Positions 34,986-42,270 of a stretch of DNA of 64,000 nucleotides are shown here, piece by piece (positions within the stretch are counted from its first letter, which is position 1; each line of letters starts with the position of its first letter). The translations under genes and the position numbers were made by a program. The stretch comes from Bacillota bacterium. Its GTDB lineage: Bacteria > Bacillota > Clostridia > Acetivibrionales > JAEXSP01. Below the pieces are notes generated by a model, which saw only the letters and a list, made by a program, of their open reading frames with translations, searched no databases and had not been told where the DNA came from. Location: NCBI GenBank assembly GCA_023453795.1, contig JAEXSP010000015.1, forward strand, positions 1 through 64,000. Direction: 5' to 3'.

Positions 34986-35053
34986 CATTCCCTGGTATTT
35001 ACTGCAAATTTACTACAAAACCTAATTTTTTTGTAATGATATAAAAAATTAAA

Positions 35054-36562
35054 CTATGAAATTTTTATAAATTTTTTATTATCAAGTTTATAGGATTCTG
35101 AAATATCCTTTTCTTTACCTTTATTAAAAATTCTACGAGAAACTTTTATGACTTTATCCTTAACATCTGCAATACGAATACCATCAAGGCCTATAAAACT
35201 TGTAACTCCTGAATAATCTCTGTCAATTAGTAAAAGATTCTGTCCCTTATTTATCATTATCTCTAATTCAGGATCATTATCAAACTGGAAAAAACTAAAA
35301 TCCCATATATCCGTGTTTTCAATCCATTTATACCGTTCATTATCATCAAATATATCCTTAAAAGATGATATTTTTATTGTTTCAAGTTCACCTGCCTTTA
35401 TTATGACAGGGTTAAATTTATTATTGGAAATATAATATGTATCATCACCTTTTGCAACTACTTTGCCAACAATTTCATTTGTCATTCCAGCAAAGTTATA
35501 TTTGATTAATTCCATTGGAGTATTTGGAATTGCCAATCTCATTGATTGGCCAAAAATTAACGCCCCATAAGATATCATAAATATACTAAAAAGGACACTT
35601 GTTAACAATACAATTGAAGTTAGATATTTATTTTTATACAAATTAATAAATGCTAATATGATGTCATTGTTGAGGTTTTCATGATTTAAATTACTCATAG
35701 TTAACTTTTTTTCTATACATTTCAATAAAGGCTTTTTAAATATTATCAGTATTATAAATGCTAGAAATAGAGCGACTCCTTGTAGAAGTAAACTATAAAT
35801 ACCTAAAAGCTTCATTTTTAGGGATACCCTTATTACACCAACGAGTATAAGTAAAATTGACGAACTTATAGGATATAGTATCAAATAATAAATCTTTTGA
35901 GATTTACCCCTTGTGATAACTCGTTTTAATAGCTGTGGAGTATAAAGAAAAATTGATATAAATAAGAGACATCCCCAAGAAGATAATCTAGTATCAATTT
36001 TAATAATCTTGCTAATAATGCTAATCATCCAAACTACAAGAATTGAATAACACAATCCGCTTATAATAAGTACAGTAGAATCAGCAGCAATCTTAAAATA
36101 TTGTATCATTCCGTAAATTATAAGCGGTAGCACCCATATAAAAGCAAAAATGATATAATATATTGGTTTTACTCCAACGAAACCAATAAAAAAAGTAGCA
36201 ATCAAAAAATGTATTCCTACCCAAATGAGTAACGTAATAAAAAAATCTTTCTCCATCGATTTTAATATTAAAAGGAATAGGCTTACTATTACTAAAAAAA
36301 CTATCCCAATCATAAGAATTGGTTTGAAATCAAAGGGTACAGGTTTAATTAAGATATCATGTAAAGAATCTAAGCCAGGTTTAACGCCAGAAAAATAAAA
36401 TCCATATGAAAACAAATATCCAATACCATAAAAAGCCAATGCTATAGTAGTACACATAAATGACAAGAAAGCCAAGGTATGGTTTTTTATAAAATTGAGA
36501 ATAGCATTTTTAATAATGCGAATATTAATAATTCTTTTTGCTAGGTTCTTTTCATCATCCAT
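35054..36562 (-). CDS. Unknown polytopic membrane protein
   Basis: 502 aa, family not recognised. About ten to twelve hydrophobic helices in residues ~25-370, then a C-terminal soluble domain (~370-502) with strands such as AKGDDTYYISNNKFNPVIIK. ATG at 36562 with AAAGGCGAG upstream. First gene inside the island next to the tRNA; very AT-rich codon use. Neighbours do not reveal its role. The membrane domain plus exposed sensor could serve defence, but no motif supports that. Confidence 0.75.
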   Translation of the reverse strand: MDDEKNLAKRIINIRIIKNAILNFIKNHTLAFLSFMCTTIALAFYGIGYLFSYGFYFSGVKPGLDSLHDILIKPVPFDFKPILMIGIVFLVIVSLFLLILKSMEKDFFITLLIWVGIHFLIATFFIGFVGVKPIYYIIFAFIWVLPLIIYGMIQYFKIAADSTVLIISGLCYSILVVWMISIISKIIKIDTRLSSWGCLLFISIFLYTPQLLKRVITRGKSQKIYYLILYPISSSILLILVGVIRVSLKMKLLGIYSLLLQGVALFLAFIILIIFKKPLLKCIEKKLTMSNLNHENLNNDIILAFINLYKNKYLTSIVLLTSVLFSIFMISYGALIFGQSMRLAIPNTPMELIKYNFAGMTNEIVGKVVAKGDDTYYISNNKFNPVIIKAGELETIKISSFKDIFDDNERYKWIENTDIWDFSFFQFDNDPELEIMINKGQNLLLIDRDYSGVTSFIGLDGIRIADVKDKVIKVSRRIFNKGKEKDISESYKLDNKKFIKIS

Positions 36563-36811
36563 AATTCGCTCGCCTTTCAAAATTTGTAATATTCTGTATA
36601 ACAAGGTCTATCTGTCAAGAGAATTTCTGTATTAGGGCTAATGTACTAACTTTCGATAATTCTATTAGAAATGAGTCTTGCAACTATTAAGACACAGACC
36701 TTGTTTAAGATCAAATTATACGAATACAAAAATTGTGCTCCATAATAAATATGAAACACCTTTTATATCCTACTGAAATTTCTTTTCTATACTTATGAAT
36801 TAATTTAGATT
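36563..36811. other. Island intergenic region
   Basis: About 250 AT-rich bases between the unknown membrane protein and the integrase remnant. I see no ORF with a ribosome site, no hairpin with a T-run and no recognisable repeat. Confidence 0.5.
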
Positions 36812-37172
36812 CTATTTTAACGTTTGTCCTTCTTCAATCTCTTGTATCTTTTCATCCAGAACCCTAGATACTGTCTTTAAACTATCGCCTACACATGGGT
36901 ATAAAGTTCATCCATCTGATCAGTGGCATGCCCGGTAATTAACTTTCTCTCTTTACCAATTCCGTATGCTTGCACTAAGGTATTTGCTGAATGTCTGAGG
37001 TCATGAAAGCGTATAGGTTTAAATCCACTGCCATCCAGTAGAATTTTAAACTTTTTACTGAATGTTCCGGCTGGATCCTGGAACCATCAGTGTTACACAC
37101 AATATACTCAATATTAAATAAATGATGTAATTTGTTATTAATGAAAGCTTTTAAAAAATATAAACTAAACAA
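36812..37172 (-). pseudogene. int: Tyrosine recombinase (integrase) remnant
   Basis: C-terminal third of a phage-type integrase in three frames. First frame: KLHHLFNIEYIVCNTDGSRIQP; a shift near 37075; second frame: GTFSKKFKILL, IRFHDLRHSANTLVQAYG (box II Arg and His), LITGHATDQMDELYTHV (His and catalytic Tyr), then TAG. After a second shift, DSLKTVSRVLDEKIQEIEEG to a stop at 36812. The N-terminal domains are gone. It presumably inserted the island into tRNA-Ser and can no longer mobilise it. Confidence 0.85.
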
Positions 37173-37533
37173 TCAATTTAAAATTTTTATTAAATATAGC
37201 AGCGATGTTTTTACCATTTGATTTGGCATACCTTAACGCAAGGTATGAATCCCTTAACGATAGCCCTATTCCTATTGAAAATGTCAATTTATTATCTCGC
37301 CCCCTAACATAATCAAGTAACTCCTTTGCATCCATTTCTTCTCTCTTGCATATTATTCCATCAGCTCCGCTAAATATAATTTCATACCCAGAATTAACAA
37401 GATAAAGACTTATCTCATTTACAACATCTTTTACTGAATTGTTAATATTCATTAATCTTTTTTCATCATTGTTCATAAAACTATTTTCTATTTTTAAGCC
37501 AATGTCATCTCCATCAATGTATGCATACATCAC
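37165..37533 (-). CDS. Minimal CRISPR-polymerase-like protein (mCpol; OptS-like)
   Basis: 122 aa, a single palm-type cyclase domain and nothing else. YIDGDDIGLKIE (D7, D9, D10) is the first metal motif as in Cas10/CRISPR polymerases. IIFSGADGIICK (G56-G59) takes the place of GGDD. FSIGIGLSLRDSYLALRYAK with GKNI matches the palm's closing strand and helix. mCpol proteins paired with 2TM-beta effectors form the Panoptes defence system, where the nucleotide made keeps the effector quiet. It overlaps the second 2TM-beta gene (GTGATG), with AAGGTGA upstream. GGDEF cyclase is excluded by length and motif. The assignment is by motif and context. Confidence 0.75.
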   Translation of the reverse strand: MMYAYIDGDDIGLKIENSFMNNDEKRLMNINNSVKDVVNEISLYLVNSGYEIIFSGADGIICKREEMDAKELLDYVRGRDNKLTFSIGIGLSLRDSYLALRYAKSNGKNIAAIFNKNFKLIV

Positions 37534-38162
37534 TGATTTTCACCTTCTTTAAATTTTAATTTAGCATCTTCAAAAAATACAATGTGATTTTTTGATACCC
37601 TTTTGACTTTTAAATGTCCAACCGAAGCACTGTTTGTCCAAAATTTGCCATATAATTCTGCTTTAGCTTTATTAATTGTTAATTCTAATTCTGAAGTACC
37701 TTTTCTTATATTATGATCATATGAACTAAGTTGTTTTTGAGAGTACACATAAATTAATTCATTCCTCTCACTCTTTTTCTCCTTTGCTAATACTTCACTG
37801 TATGAGTAAGAAGTATACTTTTCTGTGTAAGATGTAATGTCTATATTTAAATAACTTTGCTTAATTACAAGAGAAATTTCCCCAGTAAATATTGCATTGT
37901 CTATTAACCTCTTCGACTCATATTTTCCAAACCATGTTCCATTTATATCTTCCTTTTTCAAAATACAATTAAGTATAGGTATCCTCCAACCATATTTGAA
38001 GTAGAATCCCCACCAAAAAGTTAAAACAGTTGAAATTGAAAACATTGACCTTATCCAGTGTAGAGTAAGAATTTTAATATTAAAAACTTCAAAGATAACA
38101 ACACAAATACAACAAATAATTAAAGTTATAACAACTATCCTCAACTGTTCTTCTTTGTTCAT
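37530..38162 (-). CDS. 2TM-beta effector, second copy (OptE-like)
   Basis: 210 aa. Two transmembrane helices (residues ~9-27 and ~38-56), then a cytosolic beta-barrel: INGTWFGKYESK, EISLVIKQSYLNIDI, NELIYVYSQKQ, ELYGKFWTNSASVGHL. This is the Cap15/2TM-beta architecture, in which a cyclic nucleotide binds the barrel and controls membrane-disrupting oligomers. Translationally coupled to the mCpol gene, so it is likely that protein's effector. Shine-Dalgarno AAGGGGAAG. 20 bases behind the first 2TM-beta gene. About 200 residues, the usual size. Confidence 0.78.
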   Translation of the reverse strand: MNKEEQLRIVVITLIICCICVVIFEVFNIKILTLHWIRSMFSISTVLTFWWGFYFKYGWRIPILNCILKKEDINGTWFGKYESKRLIDNAIFTGEISLVIKQSYLNIDITSYTEKYTSYSYSEVLAKEKKSERNELIYVYSQKQLSSYDHNIRKGTSELELTINKAKAELYGKFWTNSASVGHLKVKRVSKNHIVFFEDAKLKFKEGENQ

Positions 38163-38182
38163 TTTGCTTCCCCTTATTACAG

Positions 38183-38761
38183 TTAATTACTTATTGTTTG
38201 CCTTTTTATATGGTTAATTTCCTTATCCTTGTTGATAACAGCTGATAATCTTATATCACCAATGGTTTTTCTATCTGTAAAATATTGGCCTGTAAGATTT
38301 CTGGTATCTTGAACATTTAAAGAACACATTCCATAATGGATTTGACTCTTGTTTCTAACTATTGCATCTGGAGTATTCAAGTAAGCATATGAAAGCATAG
38401 TCTCCCCATAACTGTCGTATAGTTTACTCATAAATGTTTTACTTTGACTTTCATCAGTTTTAAGCGAAATTTGTAATTTAAATAAAGATTGCTTTATTTT
38501 AATTTCTACATCCCTTTCAATCCCATCATATTCGGAAACAATTTTACCCCTATACAACTTATGAAGTTTAGGCACCTTTTCTAAAGGGTTCTTTTTCCAT
38601 AACCACTTAACATAAATCCATGATAAAAAAGTGACAATTGAAATTGTATAACTAATATTATCAGTATAGGAATTCGAAGGTATTAAAAACTCTAAACTCA
38701 AGTACATGATAATTGAAGCAATTACTATCCATGTTATATATTTTTTATAACTTGCATCCAT
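38183..38761 (-). CDS. cap15: 2TM-beta effector, first copy (Cap15-like)
   Basis: 192 aa. Transmembrane helices at ~11-27 and ~35-53, then a barrel domain with LYRGKIVSEYDG, VEIKIKQSLFKLQISLKT, MLSYAYLN and LTGQYFTDRKTIGDI. The same fold plan as the next gene but with low identity, so it is an old pair. ATG at 38761 has GGAGG seven bases upstream; ATG at 38767 overlaps the CD-NTase stop (ATGA) but lies one base from the ribosome site. Coupling to the CD-NTase suggests it is the CBASS effector, opened by the CD-NTase product. Confidence 0.78.
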   Translation of the reverse strand: MDASYKKYITWIVIASIIMYLSLEFLIPSNSYTDNISYTISIVTFLSWIYVKWLWKKNPLEKVPKLHKLYRGKIVSEYDGIERDVEIKIKQSLFKLQISLKTDESQSKTFMSKLYDSYGETMLSYAYLNTPDAIVRNKSQIHYGMCSLNVQDTRNLTGQYFTDRKTIGDIRLSAVINKDKEINHIKRQTISN

Positions 38762-38763
38762 AA

Positions 38764-39735
38764 TCATGCCTCCGTAATATCAAATTGATAAAACCTTGAT
38801 AGATCATTAATAAAAGTTTTATATAATTGAAGGTCATTAGACGTAGAAAACAGTGGTTTTATACCATTTGCTTCCTTAAAACTTTCTAAAAGCGAAAAAT
38901 TGGTTCTTAAATATATTAGGAGTTCATCAAAAGTAAACCTATATATGGATGGGTATTTTGCATAAACATCATTAGGTATATTCCAAAATAATGATTCTAG
39001 CCCGAATGAAGATACATAGTTTGCACTACTATAATTATTATCCTGCATCAAGTATTTCATTTTTTTTAAAATGCGGACATGTTTTTTAAAATATAAGTTT
39101 GTATGAACATTTTTAATTTTCCCATTTTTAATATGTTGTTCAGGATAATTTATTATTCTCCCCCCACTATCAGGTCTGATTTCTATACCCCCAACATAAT
39201 TGCTTTCGATTAATAAATAATCAGCTCTATAATCACGAAAACGATATGCAGGAACAACATCAGCGTCTACTCTATAGCTGTTACCATATACTTTAATGGA
39301 TTTATCTTTTCGCTCAACACCATCATTGTTAAACTTCTTATTTAAAGCTAATTGAACCTCATCTTTTAGTTCTTTTGCTGTAAATGTTCCTTCTGAAAAG
39401 TTATAGCTTTTACCTGAAATTCCTGTTCTATATTCCGGGATAAATGTGGATTCTAAAATTACAGCAAGATCAACATCACTTTGCAATCTAATATTTGTAT
39501 TATTTGCATAAGATCCTTGTATTAGAAGTGTAATTTTTCTATCCTGATTTTTTCTCAAATCTAATGCGAATGCGTACGTGTCCATTTCAAATTTTCGAAT
39601 TTCTTTGTTATCATCGGTATAACCAATAAGCTTCATTGCATCTCTAACCATACCTATTGCATTTTTACACTTTTGTTCCTCAGTTACACTAATTGGTAAT
39701 GCATATTCCTTTAACTGATTCTCAGAAAATTTCAT
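38764..39735 (-). CDS. CD-NTase, CBASS cyclic oligonucleotide synthase
   Basis: 323 aa. Pol-beta-like nucleotidyltransferase of the SMODS/CD-NTase type. GSYANNTNIRLQSDVDL gives G74-S75 and metal Asp D87/D89, and YRVDADVVPAYRF holds the third Asp (157 or 159). All catalytic residues are present, so it should be active. The product made on phage infection is not predictable from sequence. ATG at 39735 has GGGGG seven bases upstream; a further upstream start is rejected. First gene of a four-gene operon with a strong promoter. No Cap2/Cap3 ancillary genes, so it is a minimal CBASS. Confidence 0.87.
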   Translation of the reverse strand: MKFSENQLKEYALPISVTEEQKCKNAIGMVRDAMKLIGYTDDNKEIRKFEMDTYAFALDLRKNQDRKITLLIQGSYANNTNIRLQSDVDLAVILESTFIPEYRTGISGKSYNFSEGTFTAKELKDEVQLALNKKFNNDGVERKDKSIKVYGNSYRVDADVVPAYRFRDYRADYLLIESNYVGGIEIRPDSGGRIINYPEQHIKNGKIKNVHTNLYFKKHVRILKKMKYLMQDNNYSSANYVSSFGLESLFWNIPNDVYAKYPSIYRFTFDELLIYLRTNFSLLESFKEANGIKPLFSTSNDLQLYKTFINDLSRFYQFDITEA

Positions 39736-39803
39736 TTTGATTCCCCCAATACAACTGGTTAAATCCATTTTTTATTTAAACATTTGTCCACTCCCCGTCA
39801 GAT

Positions 39804-39832
39804 ATTATACCTAAATTTTGCAAAATTTTCAA
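39804..39832 (-). promoter_or_regulatory. Sigma-A promoter of the CD-NTase/2TM-beta/mCpol operon
   Basis: Minus strand TTGAAA, 17 bases, TATAAT. The -10 is perfect and the 3' edge is 68 bases before the CD-NTase ATG. The spacer contains the palindrome TTTTGCAAAA. It suggests constitutive expression of all four genes, as a surveillance system needs. Confidence 0.8.
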
Positions 39833-39976
39833 CCACAGTATCCCAATACGATCGCGTCAATATTTTGTAGGAAAATCTTTTTTTCCTCAGTTTGTCAAAT
39901 TACTTGCCACTTTGTTTGCTGTAAGGCTTTCAATGCCATAAATGTTGGGGACTTTTTGCCGCTGCTTAAAGGGAAA
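39833..39976. other. Region upstream of the defence operon
   Basis: About 140 bases between the operon promoter and the left end of the Y1 transposase element. No ORF with a ribosome site and no repeat seen. Confidence 0.5.
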
Positions 39977-41125
39977 TGGGACAGGTAATTATTTATATTC
40001 TAATTTACATTTCCATAAAAAAGCGGATTTACTTTAGAATTGTCTTAACTCCTCAAAAAAATCCACCTACACATTTCAACAATATAAAAAAATCCTGTTT
40101 TGGGGCAGCAAAAATAGACACGCTCCATAATTTTTAATTATTTTATAGTGTCAATAAAGATTTGTCAGATTTGTAAATGTTATAACCTCTGTTGCAAAGG
40201 TTAAAGCAACAGGAACCCGAAATGTTTTTGAACCTTTTTGCTATTTCACTTATTCCAAGACCGCAGTAATTGTTCAGCATATATGCTGTTACACTCCTGA
40301 ATTTCATACTCTTTCTTTTCCATCGGTGTGAGAGGGTATCTATATCCTCTATATTGAGCTTCTCAGCTATCTTTTTTATAAGCTCTTCAGGGTTCATGTC
40401 CCGCATAATCACTTCTCTATAAGACTTGTACTCATACTGTTCCTTCATGAATTCTTCTATATATCCCTTCAGCTTTGAGTTTATTCCAACATCCTTTCTC
40501 TCAAGCACCATTTCTTCATACATCTTGATTGCCCGGCTTTTATCACTCTCATTGACACAACTAAGTATAAAGCCTGTATCTACAAGATTTCGCTTGTCTT
40601 TTGCTTTTCCAAGGTAATATATCATCGAAGAGTAGGGATAGCTGAATTCTCTGCCTTTGTATTCCGGAAGATCTTTGGGGTTTGAATGAATGTAGGCGGA
40701 TACTGTCAAAAGGTAATCATCAGATTCGATGATCTTGCTGTGAAACCGCTCAGTCAGAAGGTGACCCTTACGGCTGTATTTTCTATTTATATATCTCACA
40801 TATGCTTGATTCAGGCTTTTCATGAATTTGGATATGTCATAGCCGTTGGTATCTATTAGTATGTGATAGTGATTTGACATCAGGCAGTATGAGTATATTT
40901 TACAGTCATGCTTTTTCTTGTATTTTTGGAGAGTATCGAGAAAATACTCCTTATCGGAATTATCCGGGTATAGGTCAAATTCACTTATACTATGCGCCAT
41001 AATGTGGTATATGGCTGTTGGGTCCTTTTTTCTAGCTGTTCTCGGCATAAGTATGTCCTCCTTTACGGGATATATCCATAGTATCCCATTTCTCATATTA
41101 TGTCAATGATAGTTACCTGTCCCCA
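39977..41125. mobile_element. Y1 (REP-type) transposase element with terminal inverted motif
   Basis: TGGGACAGGTAATTA (39977-39991) and TAGTTACCTGTCCCCA (41110-41125) are inverted copies flanking the transposase gene. About 1.15 kb. The boundaries are inferred from these motifs only; Y1 elements have hairpin rather than true inverted-repeat ends, so the precise limits could differ. Confidence 0.5.
40143..41048 (-). CDS. Y1 transposase-like protein (IS200/REP-associated, RAYT)
   Basis: 301 aa. N-terminal Y1 (HUH) domain: TAIYHIMAHSI, YCLMSNHYHILI (HUH pair), catalytic Tyr in NQAYVRYINRKY, then the RAYT-typical GHLLTERFHSKII. C-terminal extension of about 150 residues has a helix-turn-helix (LGISEIAKRFK). 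ATG at 41048 with GGAGG eight bases upstream. Full length, so possibly active. It sits between the CD-NTase promoter and the MNT-HEPN pair, within the island. Confidence 0.88.
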   Translation of the reverse strand: MPRTARKKDPTAIYHIMAHSISEFDLYPDNSDKEYFLDTLQKYKKKHDCKIYSYCLMSNHYHILIDTNGYDISKFMKSLNQAYVRYINRKYSRKGHLLTERFHSKIIESDDYLLTVSAYIHSNPKDLPEYKGREFSYPYSSMIYYLGKAKDKRNLVDTGFILSCVNESDKSRAIKMYEEMVLERKDVGINSKLKGYIEEFMKEQYEYKSYREVIMRDMNPEELIKKIAEKLNIEDIDTLSHRWKRKSMKFRSVTAYMLNNYCGLGISEIAKRFKNISGSCCFNLCNRGYNIYKSDKSLLTL

Positions 41126-41251
41126 ACTCACATTCGACAAATTATCCTTATACAATCAGATTGTTTTACTTACTGATGGCATATACTGTTTTAATCAATC
41201 CCTAATGTGTTATAATATAAACATAAGTCAGAAGCAAAGGGGTGCGGATAC

Positions 41252-41590
41252 ATGCTTGGACACCTTAACCACATTGAGGAAGAAGCTATTACTAAACTTA
41301 AGACTATATTGAACCAGAAACTAGGTAATAGCCTCAAGGATGTACTTCTATACGGTTCCAAAGCCCGTGGTGATTACAACAACGATTCAGATATTGATAT
41401 ACTTGTAGTTACTGCTGCTGTAACTCCTGATGTAAAAGACATTATCAGGGATACAGTACTGGACATCCAGCTTGAATATAGCCTACCCATTGCCGCTCAC
41501 ATCCGCAGCCTTGATTACATTAATGCTCAGCGGAAGAATAGCTTAAACCTGTTCATCCACAATGTTGAAAGAGAAGGTATAAGAGTATGA
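41252..41590 (+). CDS. MNT nucleotidyltransferase antitoxin
   Basis: 112 aa minimal nucleotidyltransferase: GSKARGDYNNDSDIDILV gives G35-S36 with D47 and D49. In MNT-HEPN modules the MNT partner modifies and silences the HEPN protein by nucleotide transfer. Its 3' end overlaps the HEPN start (ATGA). AAAGGGGTG upstream of the ATG. The right-hand cargo of the island. Confidence 0.88.
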   Translation: MLGHLNHIEEEAITKLKTILNQKLGNSLKDVLLYGSKARGDYNNDSDIDILVVTAAVTPDVKDIIRDTVLDIQLEYSLPIAAHIRSLDYINAQRKNSLNLFIHNVEREGIRV

Positions 41591-42006
41591 CTCTGGGGCA
41601 GGACAGGATTGCTTTAGCAAAACATTATATAGTAAAAGCCAGAGACAGATATGATGACGGCTTGGTGTTAAAAAACATGGGCAGATACGAAAGCGCAGCC
41701 AATAGGCTATATTACGCCCTGTTTCATGCAACTAACGCTGTCCTTGCTCTCAAGGGTGCAGCAAGCAACAGGCATCGGGGTGTTAAAACCTTGTTTGATA
41801 TGCATTACATTAAGACCGGCATCATGGACAGAAAATACAGCAAGCTATACAACACCGTACTGGAAGTCCGTGAGGATAGTGACTATGAGGACTTCTATGT
41901 TATCGATAAAGTAGAGGTTGATACCAACTTTATCCTCGTTAAAGAATTTATTGACTATTCCAATGCATTTATAAGCAAAGTTGAGTCAGGTGAGGTTGAG
42001 TTATAG
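41587..42006 (+). CDS. HEPN-domain protein, putative toxin of the MNT pair
   Basis: 139 aa, helical bundle of the PF05168 type: SAANRLYYALFHATNAVLAL, RHRGVKTLFDMHYIKTG, VREDSDYEDF. Coupled to the MNT gene by a 4-base overlap. R40-x6-H47 fits an RX4-6H spacing, but lies in the second helix rather than at the usual RNase position, so nuclease activity is uncertain. The stop codon is three bases from the right att repeat. It may be a toxin-antitoxin pair stabilising the island. Confidence 0.85.
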   Translation: MTLGQDRIALAKHYIVKARDRYDDGLVLKNMGRYESAANRLYYALFHATNAVLALKGAASNRHRGVKTLFDMHYIKTGIMDRKYSKLYNTVLEVREDSDYEDFYVIDKVEVDTNFILVKEFIDYSNAFISKVESGEVEL

Positions 42007-42009
42007 TAC

Positions 42010-42070
42010 ACTGGAAGTCGTGTGACGTGTAACAGCATCCAGAGTTCGAATCTCTCTCTTTCCGCCAAAA
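42010..42070 (+). repeat. Right attachment repeat (attR), decayed tRNA-Ser 3' half
   Basis: A copy of the tRNA-Ser anticodon-arm-to-CCA segment with several substitutions and one shifted indel in the variable arm. No acceptor 5' strand or D arm, so not a tRNA gene. It is followed by what was probably the tRNA's original terminator. Marks the distal end of the island. Confidence 0.85.
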
Positions 42071-42071
42071 T

Positions 42072-42108
42072 AGCAAGTTTGGTTTTAACACCGGACTTGC
42101 TTTTTTTC
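42072..42108 (+). terminator. Terminator after attR (original tRNA-Ser terminator)
   Basis: 12-bp stem with two G-T pairs (AGCAAGTTTGGT with ACCGGACTTGCT) and seven T. It now serves the MNT-HEPN transcript. Confidence 0.85.
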
Positions 42109-42270
42109 ATATATTCTGATGAAGACAGAAATGCCCTCTTCCGTCAAGTTTTAATTGTCGTGCCTCAAACCGTTTCCTACTTAGTTTTATAATAGGATTT
42201 ACTTTTTGTGGAGAAGTTAAAACCTATGAGAAACTTTATGTTAAAACAGTCTTATTTAGGAGGGGTTTCT

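Larger units (their letters stand above)
34886..42070. mobile_element. Decayed tRNA-Ser genomic island with defence genes
   Basis: About 7.1 kb bounded by direct repeats of the tRNA-Ser 3' half. Contents: unknown membrane protein, frameshifted integrase, CBASS/Panoptes-like operon, Y1 transposase element, MNT-HEPN pair. The DNA is visibly more AT-rich between 35.0 and 39.9 kb than the flanking genes. The HEPN stop codon lies three bases from the right repeat. The broken integrase and diverged right repeat suggest an old, immobile insertion. Confidence 0.75.

Noticed and set aside
37165..37533. Diguanylate cyclase (GGDEF) fragment
   Set aside because: It has no GGDEF motif or N-terminal sensor and is only 122 aa. 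The IDGDDIG start and the 2TM-beta partner fit an mCpol protein better.
41252..41590. A second CD-NTase belonging to the defence operon
   Set aside because: At 112 aa it is far too short, is on the opposite strand and is coupled to a HEPN gene, so it is a minimal nucleotidyltransferase.
34886..42070. CRISPR-Cas locus, prompted by the CRISPR-polymerase-like gene
   Set aside because: No array of direct repeats with spacers and no cas genes. The polymerase is a single-domain protein.
42010..42070. Second tRNA-Ser gene
   Set aside because: Only the anticodon-to-CCA part is present, without the 5' acceptor strand or D arm, and it carries substitutions. It is an att remnant.
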